Below are positions 1 to 7,658 of a DNA stretch of 28,600 nucleotides, piece by piece; position 1 is the first letter of the stretch, and every line of letters starts with the position of its first letter. The notes below the pieces were generated by a model. That model was not told the origin of the DNA. It saw nothing but the letters and a program-made list of their open reading frames with translations, and did not search any database. The DNA is from CAYJFX01 sp964370315 (GTDB taxonomy: Bacteria; Spirochaetota; Spirochaetia; Treponematales; Treponemataceae): assembly GCA_964370315.1 (NCBI GenBank), contig CAYJIS010000019.1, positions 1-28,600 on the forward strand, given 5' to 3'. The position numbers and the translations under genes are program-made.

Positions 1-166
1 ATATCTTGCAGTCATTAAAAGCTTACAAGAAAGAGGAGCTCAAGGCGTTATTCTAGGTTGTACCGAAATTGGCCTACTGATACAGCAAGAGGACACAAGC
101 CTTCCTGTTTTTGACACTGCAGAAATTCACGCGCAAGCGCTAGCACGGTGGGCAATAGGCGTGTGA
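1..166 (+). CDS. Aspartate/glutamate racemase family protein, C-terminal fragment
   Basis: The reading frame is open from base 2 and ends at TGA 164-166; the gene starts outside the window. The visible 54 residues contain GVILGCTEIGLLI followed by PVFDTAEIHAQAL. In the Asp/Glu racemase superfamily the GCTE segment carries the second catalytic cysteine, and a PVFDTT-like segment plus an alpha-helical tail close the protein. Members interconvert L- and D-aspartate or related amino acids in the cytoplasm; the exact substrate cannot be told from this fragment. The frame and C-terminal pattern are convincing, but only about a fifth of a typical 230-residue protein is present. Confidence 0.8.
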   Translation, partial: YLAVIKSLQERGAQGVILGCTEIGLLIQQEDTSLPVFDTAEIHAQALARWAIGV

Positions 167-215
167 ACACATAGGTCACACATACAGTGATATAGTAAGA
201 TGAAACCTATGTGTT
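166..215. repeat. 11-bp inverted repeat spanning two convergent stop regions
   Basis: AACACATAGGT (166-176) is the reverse complement of ACCTATGTGTT (205-215), with a 28-nt spacer. It starts at the racemase stop codon and ends inside the last codons of the convergent folE2 gene. A run of T follows on the plus strand a few bases later (223-228), so it may work as a weak terminator, although the loop is long for an intrinsic terminator. Confidence 0.45.
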
Positions 216-1007
216 AGACCTCTTTTTTGCGTAATATTCCGTAAAAGCATACGCATTGTGAGTATGGATGCTTTCAAAGGTTTCCGCCTCTACGCTAAAG
301 TAGGCAAACGGCTTTTCAATTTCAAAATTTTTTAATGCGCCATATACTTCGCGCACAAGGTCTTCTACAAAACGGGGGTTGTCATAGGCTTTTTCAGTTA
401 CGTATTTTTCATCTTCGCGCTTCAATATAGAATAAACATCGCATGAAGCACATTCTTCAACCAATTTTATTATATCTTCTATCCAAAAAAAGTGCGTGTT
501 TTGCAATTTCACTCTCACTACACCTCTTTGATTATGTGCCCCATACTGGCTGATTGCTTTTGAGCAAGGGCAAAGACTTGTTATAGGAACTTCAATCGAC
601 ACAAAAAAATCAGCTGATTTTTCATTTGCAATTGAGCCCTCATATGTGCACGTATAGCACATCATTCCCTTTTGCCTTGAAATAGGGGCTTCTTTTTCTA
701 TAAAAAAAGGAAAGCTAACTTGACCAAAAGATTGTTCCGCATCAAGCCTTTTTTTTAAATCTTCGAGCATTTCTAAAAAACCCTTCATCGAAAAATCACC
801 ACTATACTCGTGAAATGTTTCAATAAAGCGGCTCATATGGGTACCTTTATAGTTATGTGGAAGGTTTACGAAAAGCTCAACCGTTGCTTGAGTGCACTGC
901 TTTTTATTTATTTTGTCTAATACTTTTACGGGATATTGTACATTTTTTACCCCCACTTTTTGTAAGGGAATTTCTCTTTCATCAATTTCACTTTGTATGT
1001 CTTTCAT
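207..1007 (-). CDS. folE2: GTP cyclohydrolase FolE2 (type IB)
   Basis: This 266-residue protein matches the FolE2/GCYH-IB family, which converts GTP to 7,8-dihydroneopterin triphosphate, the first step of folate and queuosine precursor synthesis. Diagnostic segments are IPLQKVGVKNVQYPV near residues 13-27, LPHNYKGTHMSRF (49-61), and TSLCPCSK (143-150) with Cys146 as the expected metal and active-site cysteine. Length is normal for the family. The ATG at 1007 is preceded by an AAGGA-type ribosome binding site. folD lies upstream on the same strand with about 175 nt between, occupied by a palindromic repeat, so co-transcription is possible but not assured. Both genes serve folate/one-carbon metabolism. 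Confidence 0.93.
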   Translation of the reverse strand: MKDIQSEIDEREIPLQKVGVKNVQYPVKVLDKINKKQCTQATVELFVNLPHNYKGTHMSRFIETFHEYSGDFSMKGFLEMLEDLKKRLDAEQSFGQVSFPFFIEKEAPISRQKGMMCYTCTYEGSIANEKSADFFVSIEVPITSLCPCSKAISQYGAHNQRGVVRVKLQNTHFFWIEDIIKLVEECASCDVYSILKREDEKYVTEKAYDNPRFVEDLVREVYGALKNFEIEKPFAYFSVEAETFESIHTHNAYAFTEYYAKKRSNT

Positions 1008-1057
1008 TAATTTTTCCTTATCCTAATTATTGACAATAGTTTTTAATTTTGTAAACC

Positions 1058-1175
1058 CAGCGCTACCGGGCGAAGCGGTATCCTTTTGCACCTCGTAGGG
1101 ACATGGTTTGCCATGTCCGTTTCATAGCAAAAGATACAAGCGAAGCACGGGACGGCCAAAGGCCGGAGCGCCCAA
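1058..1175. repeat. Intergenic palindromic repeat element
   Basis: The core is a perfect hairpin: GGACATGG (1099-1106), loop TTTG, CCATGTCC (1111-1118). Flanks extend it imperfectly: GTATCCTTTTGC (about 1079-1089) against GCAAAAGATAC (about 1128-1137). A second small hairpin with GGCC arms, GGCCAAAGGCC, follows near 1154-1164. Base composition is clearly more GC-rich than the neighbouring genes. This looks like a dispersed REP/MITE-like element rather than a gene; open frames across it are antisense shadows of folD. Confidence 0.55.
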
Positions 1176-1182
1176 ATAATAA

Positions 1183-2055
1183 TTACCCGTTTTGGCTTGC
1201 GGCCTGTAGGGTATTTTGCATGAGCATTGCAATTGTCATTGGTCCTACCCCACGCGGAACCGGCGTTATAAAACTTGCAACTTCCAGTGCTCCATCAAAG
1301 TCGACATCTCCCACAAGTCGAAAACCAGACTTTTTTGTATCATCAGGAATGCGATTAACCCCAACATCAATAACTACTGCATTTTTTTTTATCATATCCG
1401 GACTTATCATTTTGGGACAACCAACTGCTGCAACCAAAATATCTGCCTGTGTTGTGAGAGCCTTTAAATCCTTTGTTCCTGTATGGCACATAGTAACCGT
1501 TGCATTTACTTCACGTCGAGACATTAAGAGTGCAAGGGGTTTTCCAACTATATTTGATCTTCCGACAATTACAACATGTTTCCCCTTTGTTTCTATATTC
1601 ATTTCTTTCAATAACCGGAGCACCCCATTTGGGGTACAGGGTAAAAATCCATCTCGTCCGATTAGAAGGTTTCCTGCACTAACCGGGTGAAACCCATCGA
1701 CATCTTTTTTTGGATCAATTGCTTCTATTATTTTTTGCTCGTCAATTTGCTTTGGAAGCGGAAGCTGTACTAATATCCCATGTACTTTGTTATCCGTATT
1801 TAGCTCGTGTATCACTGTTAAAAGCTCTTGTTCTGATGTACTTTCTTTTAGATATATTGCCTTATCGTTCATTCCAGCTTCTTTAAGGGCCTTTTCTTTT
1901 GCTGTGACATATGAAACACTAGCTGGGTTTTCTCCTACCAGTACCACAGCCAAGCAAGGTTCAATTCCTTTTATTTTTAATACCGCAACTTTGTTTGCAA
2001 CGTCTTCTCTAACTTTTTGCGCAATTACAAAACCGTCAATAATTTCTGCTGGCAT
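1183..2055 (-). CDS. folD: Bifunctional methylenetetrahydrofolate dehydrogenase/methenyl-THF cyclohydrolase
   Basis: The 290-residue product oxidises 5,10-methylene-THF to methenyl-THF with NADP and hydrolyses that to 10-formyl-THF in the cytoplasm. It shows VGENPASVSYVTAKEKA with the family Tyr and catalytic Lys of the YxxxK motif, QLPLPKQI, DVDGFHPVSAGNL, the Rossmann segment VVIVGRSNIVGKPLALLM, and PVPRGVGPMTIAMLMQNT at the C terminus. The frame is open to 2118, but the start is set at ATG 2055 because AAGGAAG lies just upstream and MPAEIIDGFVIA matches the usual FolD start. Length is normal for the family. Confidence 0.95.
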   Translation of the reverse strand: MPAEIIDGFVIAQKVREDVANKVAVLKIKGIEPCLAVVLVGENPASVSYVTAKEKALKEAGMNDKAIYLKESTSEQELLTVIHELNTDNKVHGILVQLPLPKQIDEQKIIEAIDPKKDVDGFHPVSAGNLLIGRDGFLPCTPNGVLRLLKEMNIETKGKHVVIVGRSNIVGKPLALLMSRREVNATVTMCHTGTKDLKALTTQADILVAAVGCPKMISPDMIKKNAVVIDVGVNRIPDDTKKSGFRLVGDVDFDGALEVASFITPVPRGVGPMTIAMLMQNTLQAASQNG

Positions 2056-2100
2056 TTTTCTTCCTTTTGCATTTACTTTTTGTATATGGACAATGTACAC

Positions 2101-2130
2101 ATTATATGATACACTCATTCTTAGTATAAA
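2101..2130 (-). promoter_or_regulatory. Candidate folD promoter
   Basis: On the minus strand a perfect -10 TATAAT (2106-2101) stands 18 nt after TTTATA (2130-2125, 4 of 6 matches to the -35 consensus). The predicted start near 2094 gives a leader of about 38 nt with the folD ribosome binding site. Confidence 0.4.
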
Positions 2131-2209
2131 TGGTTTTTAAAATTATTTCTATATACTTACATAAAAAAAATGAGAGTATTTGTTTACTCTTTTATAATCA
2201 GGAGATTGC

Positions 2210-2794
2210 ATGAAACGTATCTTTAGTATACTTGCATTAAGTTGTGCCTTTTTTTCTATGTCTCTTTTTGCGCAAACTGCACAAGAGTCTTCAGAAAACG
2301 AACAAGATTTAATAGTGTATGAAATGAATCAAGTTGGAGATCAATACATTGGTTTTAAGCTGAATCTTGATATACCTTACAGCCCTTTTAGAACCTTGCA
2401 AGTTGGTGGATCTGGGTCATTAGGATATCATAGATTTATAACAGAAGAAATAACATTAGGTGGTAACATTAGTTTTAATTACAACCAAACTATTGGAGAT
2501 AATGTATTTTATTTTGTTCCCTTCATGTTTAGTGCTGGATACCAATTTGAATACAACCAATTCGAATTTCCCGTTTCATTAGAAATAGGGGGCGCAATTC
2601 AAAGTTATCTAGACAGAACATATTTTGGTCTTGCAATACGCCCAGAAGCTGGAGCATATTATAGACTTAATCCAGATTGGTCTTTTGGTATGACAATGGG
2701 ATTATACATACTACCTCAATGGTACTCTAATCCTGAATATAATTATACTGGTGTTATCCATGAAATTGGCTTAGCAGCACGTTACCATTTTTAA
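2210..2794 (+). CDS. Small outer-membrane beta-barrel-like protein, unknown function
   Basis: The 194-residue protein begins with a classic signal peptide (MKRIFSILALSCAFFSMSLFA, cleavage likely before QTAQ). The rest is a string of alternating, aromatic-rich strands (for example GYHRFITEEITLGGNISFNYN, GYQFEYNQFEFPVSLEIGG) ending in RYHF, the terminal-Phe signature of outer-membrane beta-barrels. This resembles the small 8-stranded OmpA/OmpW-type barrels common in treponemes, but no specific family was recognised. AGGAG at 2200-2204 precedes the ATG. A lipoprotein gene follows after 13 nt, so the two are probably co-expressed and may act together at the cell surface. Confidence 0.7.
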   Translation: MKRIFSILALSCAFFSMSLFAQTAQESSENEQDLIVYEMNQVGDQYIGFKLNLDIPYSPFRTLQVGGSGSLGYHRFITEEITLGGNISFNYNQTIGDNVFYFVPFMFSAGYQFEYNQFEFPVSLEIGGAIQSYLDRTYFGLAIRPEAGAYYRLNPDWSFGMTMGLYILPQWYSNPEYNYTGVIHEIGLAARYHF

Positions 2795-2807
2795 CGAGGA
2801 AATTTAT

Positions 2808-3779
2808 ATGAAACAAAGAATACTACTAACACTTTTACTTTTTATCTTTTTTGCATCTTGTTCTCAAGAACCAATTTTTTATGATATTTCCCGCGAAATT
2901 AAACTTGAAGAACCCAACGTTTTAGGAAATGTTAATTCAATTGTAAAGCTTAAAGATCATTTATACACCCAAAATGGTAACATCTATAAAAAAGGTTTAA
3001 AAGAACAACGAGCCTGGAACGAAATTTCTAATCCAGGAAGAACCGTCGCATTAGCCTCGGATGCCAATCACCTTTATGCTTTAGTTGCAGGGCAAGTTGA
3101 TGACGATGGTGAAGTACACTCATATCAATTATATGTTCTCATTGATGGGCTTGGTTCTTGGAAAACTGTAGCTGGTGCATCATCATCTAGTATTGTTCTT
3201 TTTGATAACGGTGTTGTTGGTGATAGTACAACTACATCAGGAAGGAGAGCCTATATAAGAATCGCTGAAGAAGTTAAGCAATTGTCAGGAGACACCTTGG
3301 GTGCAACAACAACTGCAAACGGAGCAGGCAAAGAAACCGTTGCAGCTGCTGCCCTTGGCGGGACTGATTATTTTTCTAACACTCGCTCATTTTGTTCTGA
3401 TGGTATAAATACCTTGTACTCTATTAGAGACGATAAAGTTTCAACTTCGCCCTCAAATCTTGATGATAGCTGGACTGACTCAGATGTGAGTATCAGCGAT
3501 GCTACAATTATGGTTTATGCCCTTGATAAATTATATGTTGGAACCTCAATTGGTATTGAACAAGTACAACTTAAAGCAGAAGGAGATGTACCGGATACAA
3601 AAAGCAACCTTCCATCTAATGCAGAAGCAACAACGGGAGAGCTTATAATAACTACTCTTGCATTTTTCCAGTCCGTTGATGATAACACAATTTATGCAGG
3701 AGCTATAGAACAGCTTGGAACAAAATATAATGCTCTTTGGGCATATTACCCGAGTAGGGGCAATTGGAACTTTGAATAG
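2808..3779 (+). CDS. Putative treponemal lipoprotein, possible beta-propeller
   Basis: The 323-residue product starts with a lipoprotein signal (MKQRILLTLLLFIFFASC; lipobox FASC, lipidated Cys18). After EPIFYDISREI come recurring short motifs of the kind LYTQNGNIYKKG, HLYALVAG, NTLYSIRDDK, KLYVGTS and TIYAGA, each pairing a hydrophobic-Tyr strand with a glycine turn. That pattern suggests a beta-propeller or similar all-beta fold. From memory, the start after the lipidated cysteine resembles a family of T. pallidum/T. denticola surface lipoproteins, which is an inference. GAGGAAA gives a good ribosome binding site. A strong terminator follows the stop, so the gene ends a two-gene operon with the barrel protein. 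Function unknown. Confidence 0.7.
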   Translation: MKQRILLTLLLFIFFASCSQEPIFYDISREIKLEEPNVLGNVNSIVKLKDHLYTQNGNIYKKGLKEQRAWNEISNPGRTVALASDANHLYALVAGQVDDDGEVHSYQLYVLIDGLGSWKTVAGASSSSIVLFDNGVVGDSTTTSGRRAYIRIAEEVKQLSGDTLGATTTANGAGKETVAAAALGGTDYFSNTRSFCSDGINTLYSIRDDKVSTSPSNLDDSWTDSDVSISDATIMVYALDKLYVGTSIGIEQVQLKAEGDVPDTKSNLPSNAEATTGELIITTLAFFQSVDDNTIYAGAIEQLGTKYNALWAYYPSRGNWNFE

Positions 3780-3781
3780 AC

Positions 3782-3813
3782 AAAAAAACGTGCTTGATAA
3801 AGCACGTTTTTTT
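3782..3813. terminator. Bidirectional intrinsic terminator
   Basis: A 14-bp perfect stem (AAAAAAACGTGCTT, 3782-3795) pairs with 3800-3813 around loop GATA, giving a T-run on either strand. It lies between the lipoprotein stop and the convergent msrAB stop and can end both transcripts. Confidence 0.9.
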
Positions 3814-3821
3814 ATTAGCCC

Positions 3822-4919
3822 CTATTCCACATATTTTTTATATTCTGCATATCCTTTTTCATCCATTTCATCATATGAAATAAATATAAGAGAAGCAGAG
3901 TTTAGACAATATCGTAATCCACCATCCTGTACTGGACCATCATTAAAAACATGTCCTAGATGACTATCTCCTAAAGTACTTCGCACTTCTGTTCGAGTCA
4001 TCCATAAGCTGTCATCTACGTGTTCAGTTATTAACGACTCACTTATAGGTTGTGTAAATGACGGCCAGCCTGTTCCTGAGTCATATTTATCTCGAGAACT
4101 AAAAAGTGGCTCACCGGTTATGATATCCACATAGATACCTTTTTCTTTATTATCCCAATACTCATTTGCAAAAGCCCTTTCAGTGCCTTCATTTTGTGTT
4201 ACATCAAATTGTAATGGTGTGAGCCTTTCACGTAGCTCTTCTACACTTGGTTTAATGTATTTCCCCGTTGGTAGGGTTTCTGTTTCCAATACAACTTCAC
4301 TTAATGTTTCAAATGTTATATGGCAATACCCATTGGGATTTTTTTCTAAATAATCTTGGTGATACTCTTCTGCTAAAAAGTAATGATCTAGAACTTGAAG
4401 CTCTGTTACAATTGGAGATGAATACTTTTTTTGCACTTCATCAAACACCGCTTGAATTACTGGTACATCTTTTTCAGTCACGTAATAAACCCCAGTTCGG
4501 TACTGTGTACCAACATCATTACCTTGCTTGTTTAAGCTCACAGGATTGATAATCTTAAAAAATTGTTCCGTCAGTGTTTTCAAGCTTACAATACCTGGGT
4601 CGTATTGAATGTGTACCGTTTCTGCATGTCCCGTATTTCGATATATTACATCTTCATAACTTGGATTTGATGTTGTCCCATTTGCAAACCCAGATGTAAC
4701 CTCATATACTCCAGGAATTCGTGAAAAATATTCTTCAACGCCCCAAAAGCATCCACCTGCAAAATAAATATCTTTTAAATTCTCCATGTTAATAGTCACA
4801 TTTGGTCTATTGCTCACGATTTCTCCTGTTTCTTGCATTTTTTTTGTTTGTGCCCCAGCAGTACATGACATTAGCAAGAACAATGCCATACCTACTATTA
4901 TGAGCTTTACATTTTTCAT
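3822..4919 (-). CDS. msrAB: Lipoprotein MsrA-MsrB fusion, peptide methionine sulfoxide reductase
   Basis: The 365-residue product repairs both S- and R-methionine sulfoxide in proteins. A lipoprotein signal (LLMSC, Cys19) anchors it outside the cytoplasm. The MsrA domain (about 50-205) has the catalytic GCFWG with Cys57 and the recycling segment NPNGYCHI (Cys199). The MsrB domain (about 225-355) has SGTGWPSF, GDSHLGHVFNDGP and the catalytic RYCLNS (Cys338). The CxxC zinc pairs of many MsrB proteins are absent (the GEPLF region has no Cys), as in the PilB-type fusions. The frame stays open to 5084, but that extension crosses a palindromic repeat and has no signal peptide. The ATG at 4919 gives the lipoprotein start, although no clear Shine-Dalgarno sequence precedes it. 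Confidence 0.92.
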   Translation of the reverse strand: MKNVKLIIVGMALFLLMSCTAGAQTKKMQETGEIVSNRPNVTINMENLKDIYFAGGCFWGVEEYFSRIPGVYEVTSGFANGTTSNPSYEDVIYRNTGHAETVHIQYDPGIVSLKTLTEQFFKIINPVSLNKQGNDVGTQYRTGVYYVTEKDVPVIQAVFDEVQKKYSSPIVTELQVLDHYFLAEEYHQDYLEKNPNGYCHITFETLSEVVLETETLPTGKYIKPSVEELRERLTPLQFDVTQNEGTERAFANEYWDNKEKGIYVDIITGEPLFSSRDKYDSGTGWPSFTQPISESLITEHVDDSLWMTRTEVRSTLGDSHLGHVFNDGPVQDGGLRYCLNSASLIFISYDEMDEKGYAEYKKYVE

Positions 4920-4973
4920 ATTGTATAAACAATTTACTAATAAAAAGGTAACAGCGGATAGTGAGTTTGTTAC

Positions 4974-5003
4974 GCAAAAGTTAGCATCCTTGCTAACTTT
5001 TGC
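4974..5003. repeat. 13-bp perfect palindromic hairpin
   Basis: GCAAAAGTTAGCA (4974-4986) and TGCTAACTTTTGC (4991-5003) are perfect reverse complements around loop TCCT, about 55-85 nt upstream of the msrAB start. No T-run follows on either strand, so it is unlikely to be a terminator. It could be a dispersed repeat or a structured element of the msrAB leader. Confidence 0.6.
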
Positions 5004-5060
5004 TACCGAGTTTTGCACTAAAAGTGAAGAAAAGTGATTAGCCCAAAACTCGCAGACTTT

Positions 5061-5090
5061 ACAGTGAGGTGCCGTCCCTGGCACACTTAC
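5061..5090. repeat. Short palindromic element between hydE and msrAB
   Basis: GTGCC (5069-5073) and GGCAC (5080-5084) flank GTCCCT, with looser extended pairing (AGTGAG before, ACTTACT after). The GGTGCCGTCCCTGGCAC string is of a kind I recall as a recurrent intergenic palindrome in several bacterial genomes. The remaining bases to hydE (5091-5156) hold only AT-rich sequence and a weak GGGGC/GCCCC dyad (5148-5171) over the hydE stop. Confidence 0.4.
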
Positions 5091-5156
5091 TCAATATTTC
5101 TTAAGAAAGTGGGGCTAAACAATTTTCGCACTGTACGACGAGAGTATGGGGCAAAC

Positions 5157-6281
5157 CTATGTATTCGCCCCAAAATTTTTAAAATCGCCACGCTCGCCCG
5201 TTAACTCATAACCAATGCTAGCAATTTTTTTTCTCAAATTATGAATCCCTTCAATTACTTCATCGCCTGTACTAATCTTATTATCATACAGTAGGTATTT
5301 TTTTCTTACACTTAATGGTGACAGATTTGGCATTACTACATTTGCCCCACTTAAAATTCCTTGTTCTCTTCCATCAGTTGAAGCTGTTCCCAAGGCCGTA
5401 GTTGCAGGAATTAGTGCATTTGGCTCTAGCAAGCGGAGCATGCTAATCATAATGAGGGTAGCATTGACGCTTCCGTTCGGCTCGTTTGAAAATATACTAT
5501 CTGCATGAGCTAAAAAAGGGCCGATACCAAGCATTTCTGGATGTAAGCTTTGTATAAAGATTAAGTCTTGACATAGTGTTTCTATTGTTTGCCCCGGACT
5601 TCCGACCATAAAACCTGTTCCTGTTTGGAAACCAATTTCCTTAAGATGTTTAAGACACTGCATTCTATTTTCTAGACTCATAGCATTTGGATGCAATTTT
5701 GAATAGTGCGCTACATTTGCTGTTTCATGTCTCAATAAAAAACGGTTTGTACCTGCTTTTTTATACGCCTCATATTCTTCTTTAGATTTTTCACCAACCG
5801 AAAGCGTAACGGCACAATCAGGATAACGCATTTTTATGTTTTTCACAATGTCGCATAGTTTGTCTTTAGTAAAGTAACCATCTTCGCCACCTTGCATAAC
5901 AAAGGTTCTCATTCCTTGCTCATATCCAAGTCTACAGCATTCTAAAATTTCTTCTTTTGTAAGTCTATATCGCTCTGCCTTTTTATTATTGCTCCGTATC
6001 CCGCAATATAAACAATCGTTTTTACAATAGTTCGTAAACTCAATAAGCCCTCTCATATACACTTTATTTCCATACACTGAAAGTGCCTTTTTTTGCGCAC
6101 ACAAACGTAGGTACTCTTCTAACTCAAGTCTTTCATTTACGTGCAGCTGACTTGTAGTATCTTCATTAGGAATATAAGGAGACACAAGGTTTTCTAAGAT
6201 ACTTCGTATATCCTTTTCTAAAACTGTATGCTGTTTATCAAGAGCATCTATTATAGTTTTTATTTCATTTTTTTTAGTCAT
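5157..6281 (-). CDS. hydE: [FeFe]-hydrogenase maturase HydE, radical SAM
   Basis: HydE takes part in building the 2Fe subcluster of the hydrogenase H-cluster. The 374-residue protein has the radical-SAM motif CX3CX2C at Cys86, Cys90 and Cys93 (CKNDCLYC). It also has HydE-typical segments: VMQGGEDGYF, LSVGEKSKEEYEAYKKAG, RFLLRHETAN, TGTGFMVGSPGQT, GIGPFLAHADS and GANVVMPNLSP. The accessory C-terminal cysteine triad of the Thermotoga enzyme is missing, which is common because that cluster is dispensable. The ATG lies 2 nt after the hydF stop (TAATT-ATG) without a strong ribosome binding site, so translation is probably coupled to hydF. It is the last gene of the maturation operon. Confidence 0.95.
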   Translation of the reverse strand: MTKKNEIKTIIDALDKQHTVLEKDIRSILENLVSPYIPNEDTTSQLHVNERLELEEYLRLCAQKKALSVYGNKVYMRGLIEFTNYCKNDCLYCGIRSNNKKAERYRLTKEEILECCRLGYEQGMRTFVMQGGEDGYFTKDKLCDIVKNIKMRYPDCAVTLSVGEKSKEEYEAYKKAGTNRFLLRHETANVAHYSKLHPNAMSLENRMQCLKHLKEIGFQTGTGFMVGSPGQTIETLCQDLIFIQSLHPEMLGIGPFLAHADSIFSNEPNGSVNATLIMISMLRLLEPNALIPATTALGTASTDGREQGILSGANVVMPNLSPLSVRKKYLLYDNKISTGDEVIEGIHNLRKKIASIGYELTGERGDFKNFGANT

Positions 6282-6283
6282 AA

Positions 6284-7486
6284 TTATACGTACATTGTAT
6301 TGGTAAGTTTTGCTATTGCCATTCCATAATTTGTAATTGGAATATTATTTTCTTGTGCACTATGTATTCTATTTAGAATAAACTTTCTTGTCATCATGCA
6401 ACCTCCACATTGGATTATTAAATTGTAACTTAAAATGTTATCTGGTAATTTTGCACCAGACACCACATCAACATGAAGTTTTTCTCCTATTTTTTTCCGT
6501 AAAAGATTTGGTATTTTTACTCTCCCAATATCTCCATCCATTGGTGCATGGGTACAACTCTCTGCTATTAAAACACGGCTTTTTTCAGTTAGCAAATCAA
6601 TACTTTGCGCACCCTCTTTATAAATAGCAACGTCTCCTTTGTAGCGTGCAAATAAAACTGAAAATGAAGTTAACAAACTATCTTTAGGTTTTATTAATTC
6701 AACTTCTTTAAACAATTGAGAGTCTGTAATAATAAGTTTTGGAGGATTTTTAAGTGCTTCTAAGGCCTTTTTTGCTTTATCAAATGTTGCACTCATTATA
6801 ATAGCTTTATTATCTAAGAGGTCTCGAATCGTTTGTACTTGCGGTAAAATAAGTCGTCCTGTGGGGGCTTGAATATCTTGTGGCATTACTAAAAAGACTG
6901 TATCTCCTTCATCCACCAAATGAGCTGTTATTGACAGGTTTTCTTCCACTGAAGAATATTTTTTTAATTCATTGATAACAGCTTCTATATTTTTTCCTTC
7001 CTTTGCACTCACAAAGAGAGGAATTATCTTAAGTTTATCTTGAAGGCTATTTGAAATATTTTCTAAAGTATTTTGAGATATAGAATCAATTTTATTTACA
7101 ATGATCAGTGTTGGCACATTGTGATGTTCTAGGGCATCTATCCACTCTTTTTCTAAGCTTACATTATTTACTGTATTGGCATCTATTACAATTAAGGCTA
7201 TATTTGTTTTTTCTATAATCGACCGTGTTTTTTTTACTCTTTGTTTTGAGAGTTCATTATTATCATCATCAAAACCAGCCGTATCAATGAGAACGCATGC
7301 CCCCAATCCTGCCAATTCCATTGCCTTATAAACGGGGTCGGTTGTTGTCCCTTCAACATCAGACACAATTGCAATATGTTGATTTGTGAGTGCATTAATT
7401 AAGCTCGATTTTCCCGAATTGCATCTTCCAAAAATTGCTATATGAATACGATTTGCATTAGGGGTATTATTTAGATCATTTGACAT
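6284..7486 (-). CDS. hydF: [FeFe]-hydrogenase maturation GTPase HydF
   Basis: HydF is the GTPase scaffold that receives the 2Fe precursor and delivers it to the hydrogenase. The 400-residue protein has a P-loop GRCNSGKS (20-27), switch VEGTTTDP, DTAGF and NKID. The C-terminal cluster site has C311-x-H313 and, 46 residues on, Q-C360-G-G-C363. The residue before the CGGC pair is Gln instead of the usual His; the three cysteines are intact. The frame is open to 7555, but the ATG at 7486 is chosen for its AGAGGAAAAA ribosome binding site and because the extra residues match nothing in HydF. It sits between hydG (172-nt gap) and hydE (2-nt gap). Confidence 0.95.
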   Translation of the reverse strand: MSNDLNNTPNANRIHIAIFGRCNSGKSSLINALTNQHIAIVSDVEGTTTDPVYKAMELAGLGACVLIDTAGFDDDNNELSKQRVKKTRSIIEKTNIALIVIDANTVNNVSLEKEWIDALEHHNVPTLIIVNKIDSISQNTLENISNSLQDKLKIIPLFVSAKEGKNIEAVINELKKYSSVEENLSITAHLVDEGDTVFLVMPQDIQAPTGRLILPQVQTIRDLLDNKAIIMSATFDKAKKALEALKNPPKLIITDSQLFKEVELIKPKDSLLTSFSVLFARYKGDVAIYKEGAQSIDLLTEKSRVLIAESCTHAPMDGDIGRVKIPNLLRKKIGEKLHVDVVSGAKLPDNILSYNLIIQCGGCMMTRKFILNRIHSAQENNIPITNYGMAIAKLTNTMYV

Positions 7487-7570
7487 TTTTTCCTCTAACA
7501 ATAATAAGCATACCTGTGATGGCACGATACTAAAATGCTTTGTATATTTTAACATCAGTAATAATGGCTA

Positions 7571-7603
7571 CGCGAAAAACGAAATCGTTTCCACTTTTTG
7601 CGC
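7571..7603. repeat. Imperfect palindrome between hydG and hydF
   Basis: The segment contains the perfect inner palindrome AAACGAAATCGTTT and outer imperfect arms CGCGAAAAA and TTTTTGCGC. It lies in the unusually long 172-nt hydG-hydF gap. It could be a repeat insertion or a processing site that sets different levels of HydG and HydF/HydE. I see no gene in the gap. Confidence 0.4.
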
Positions 7604-7658
7604 AACCTCCGGATTAAATAACTTCTACTGGAGCTGTAGCATCTAGCACATAAAAACT

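Noticed and set aside
1103..1690. Plus-strand open frame of 195 codons
   Set aside because: It is antisense to folD, whose motifs are clear; composition and lack of a ribosome binding site mark it as a shadow.
2173..2190. AGAGTA/TACTCT hairpin upstream of the barrel protein gene
   Set aside because: Only 6 bp with a 6-nt loop and a short T run; no transcript on the plus strand is expected to need it.
2193..2198. TATAAT just before the barrel protein gene
   Set aside because: It is 11 nt from an ATG that already has AGGAG, so transcription would start inside the ribosome binding site; no -35 fits.
4920..5084. N-terminal extension of msrAB to ATG 5084
   Set aside because: The extension crosses a perfect palindrome and would bury the lipoprotein signal inside the protein.
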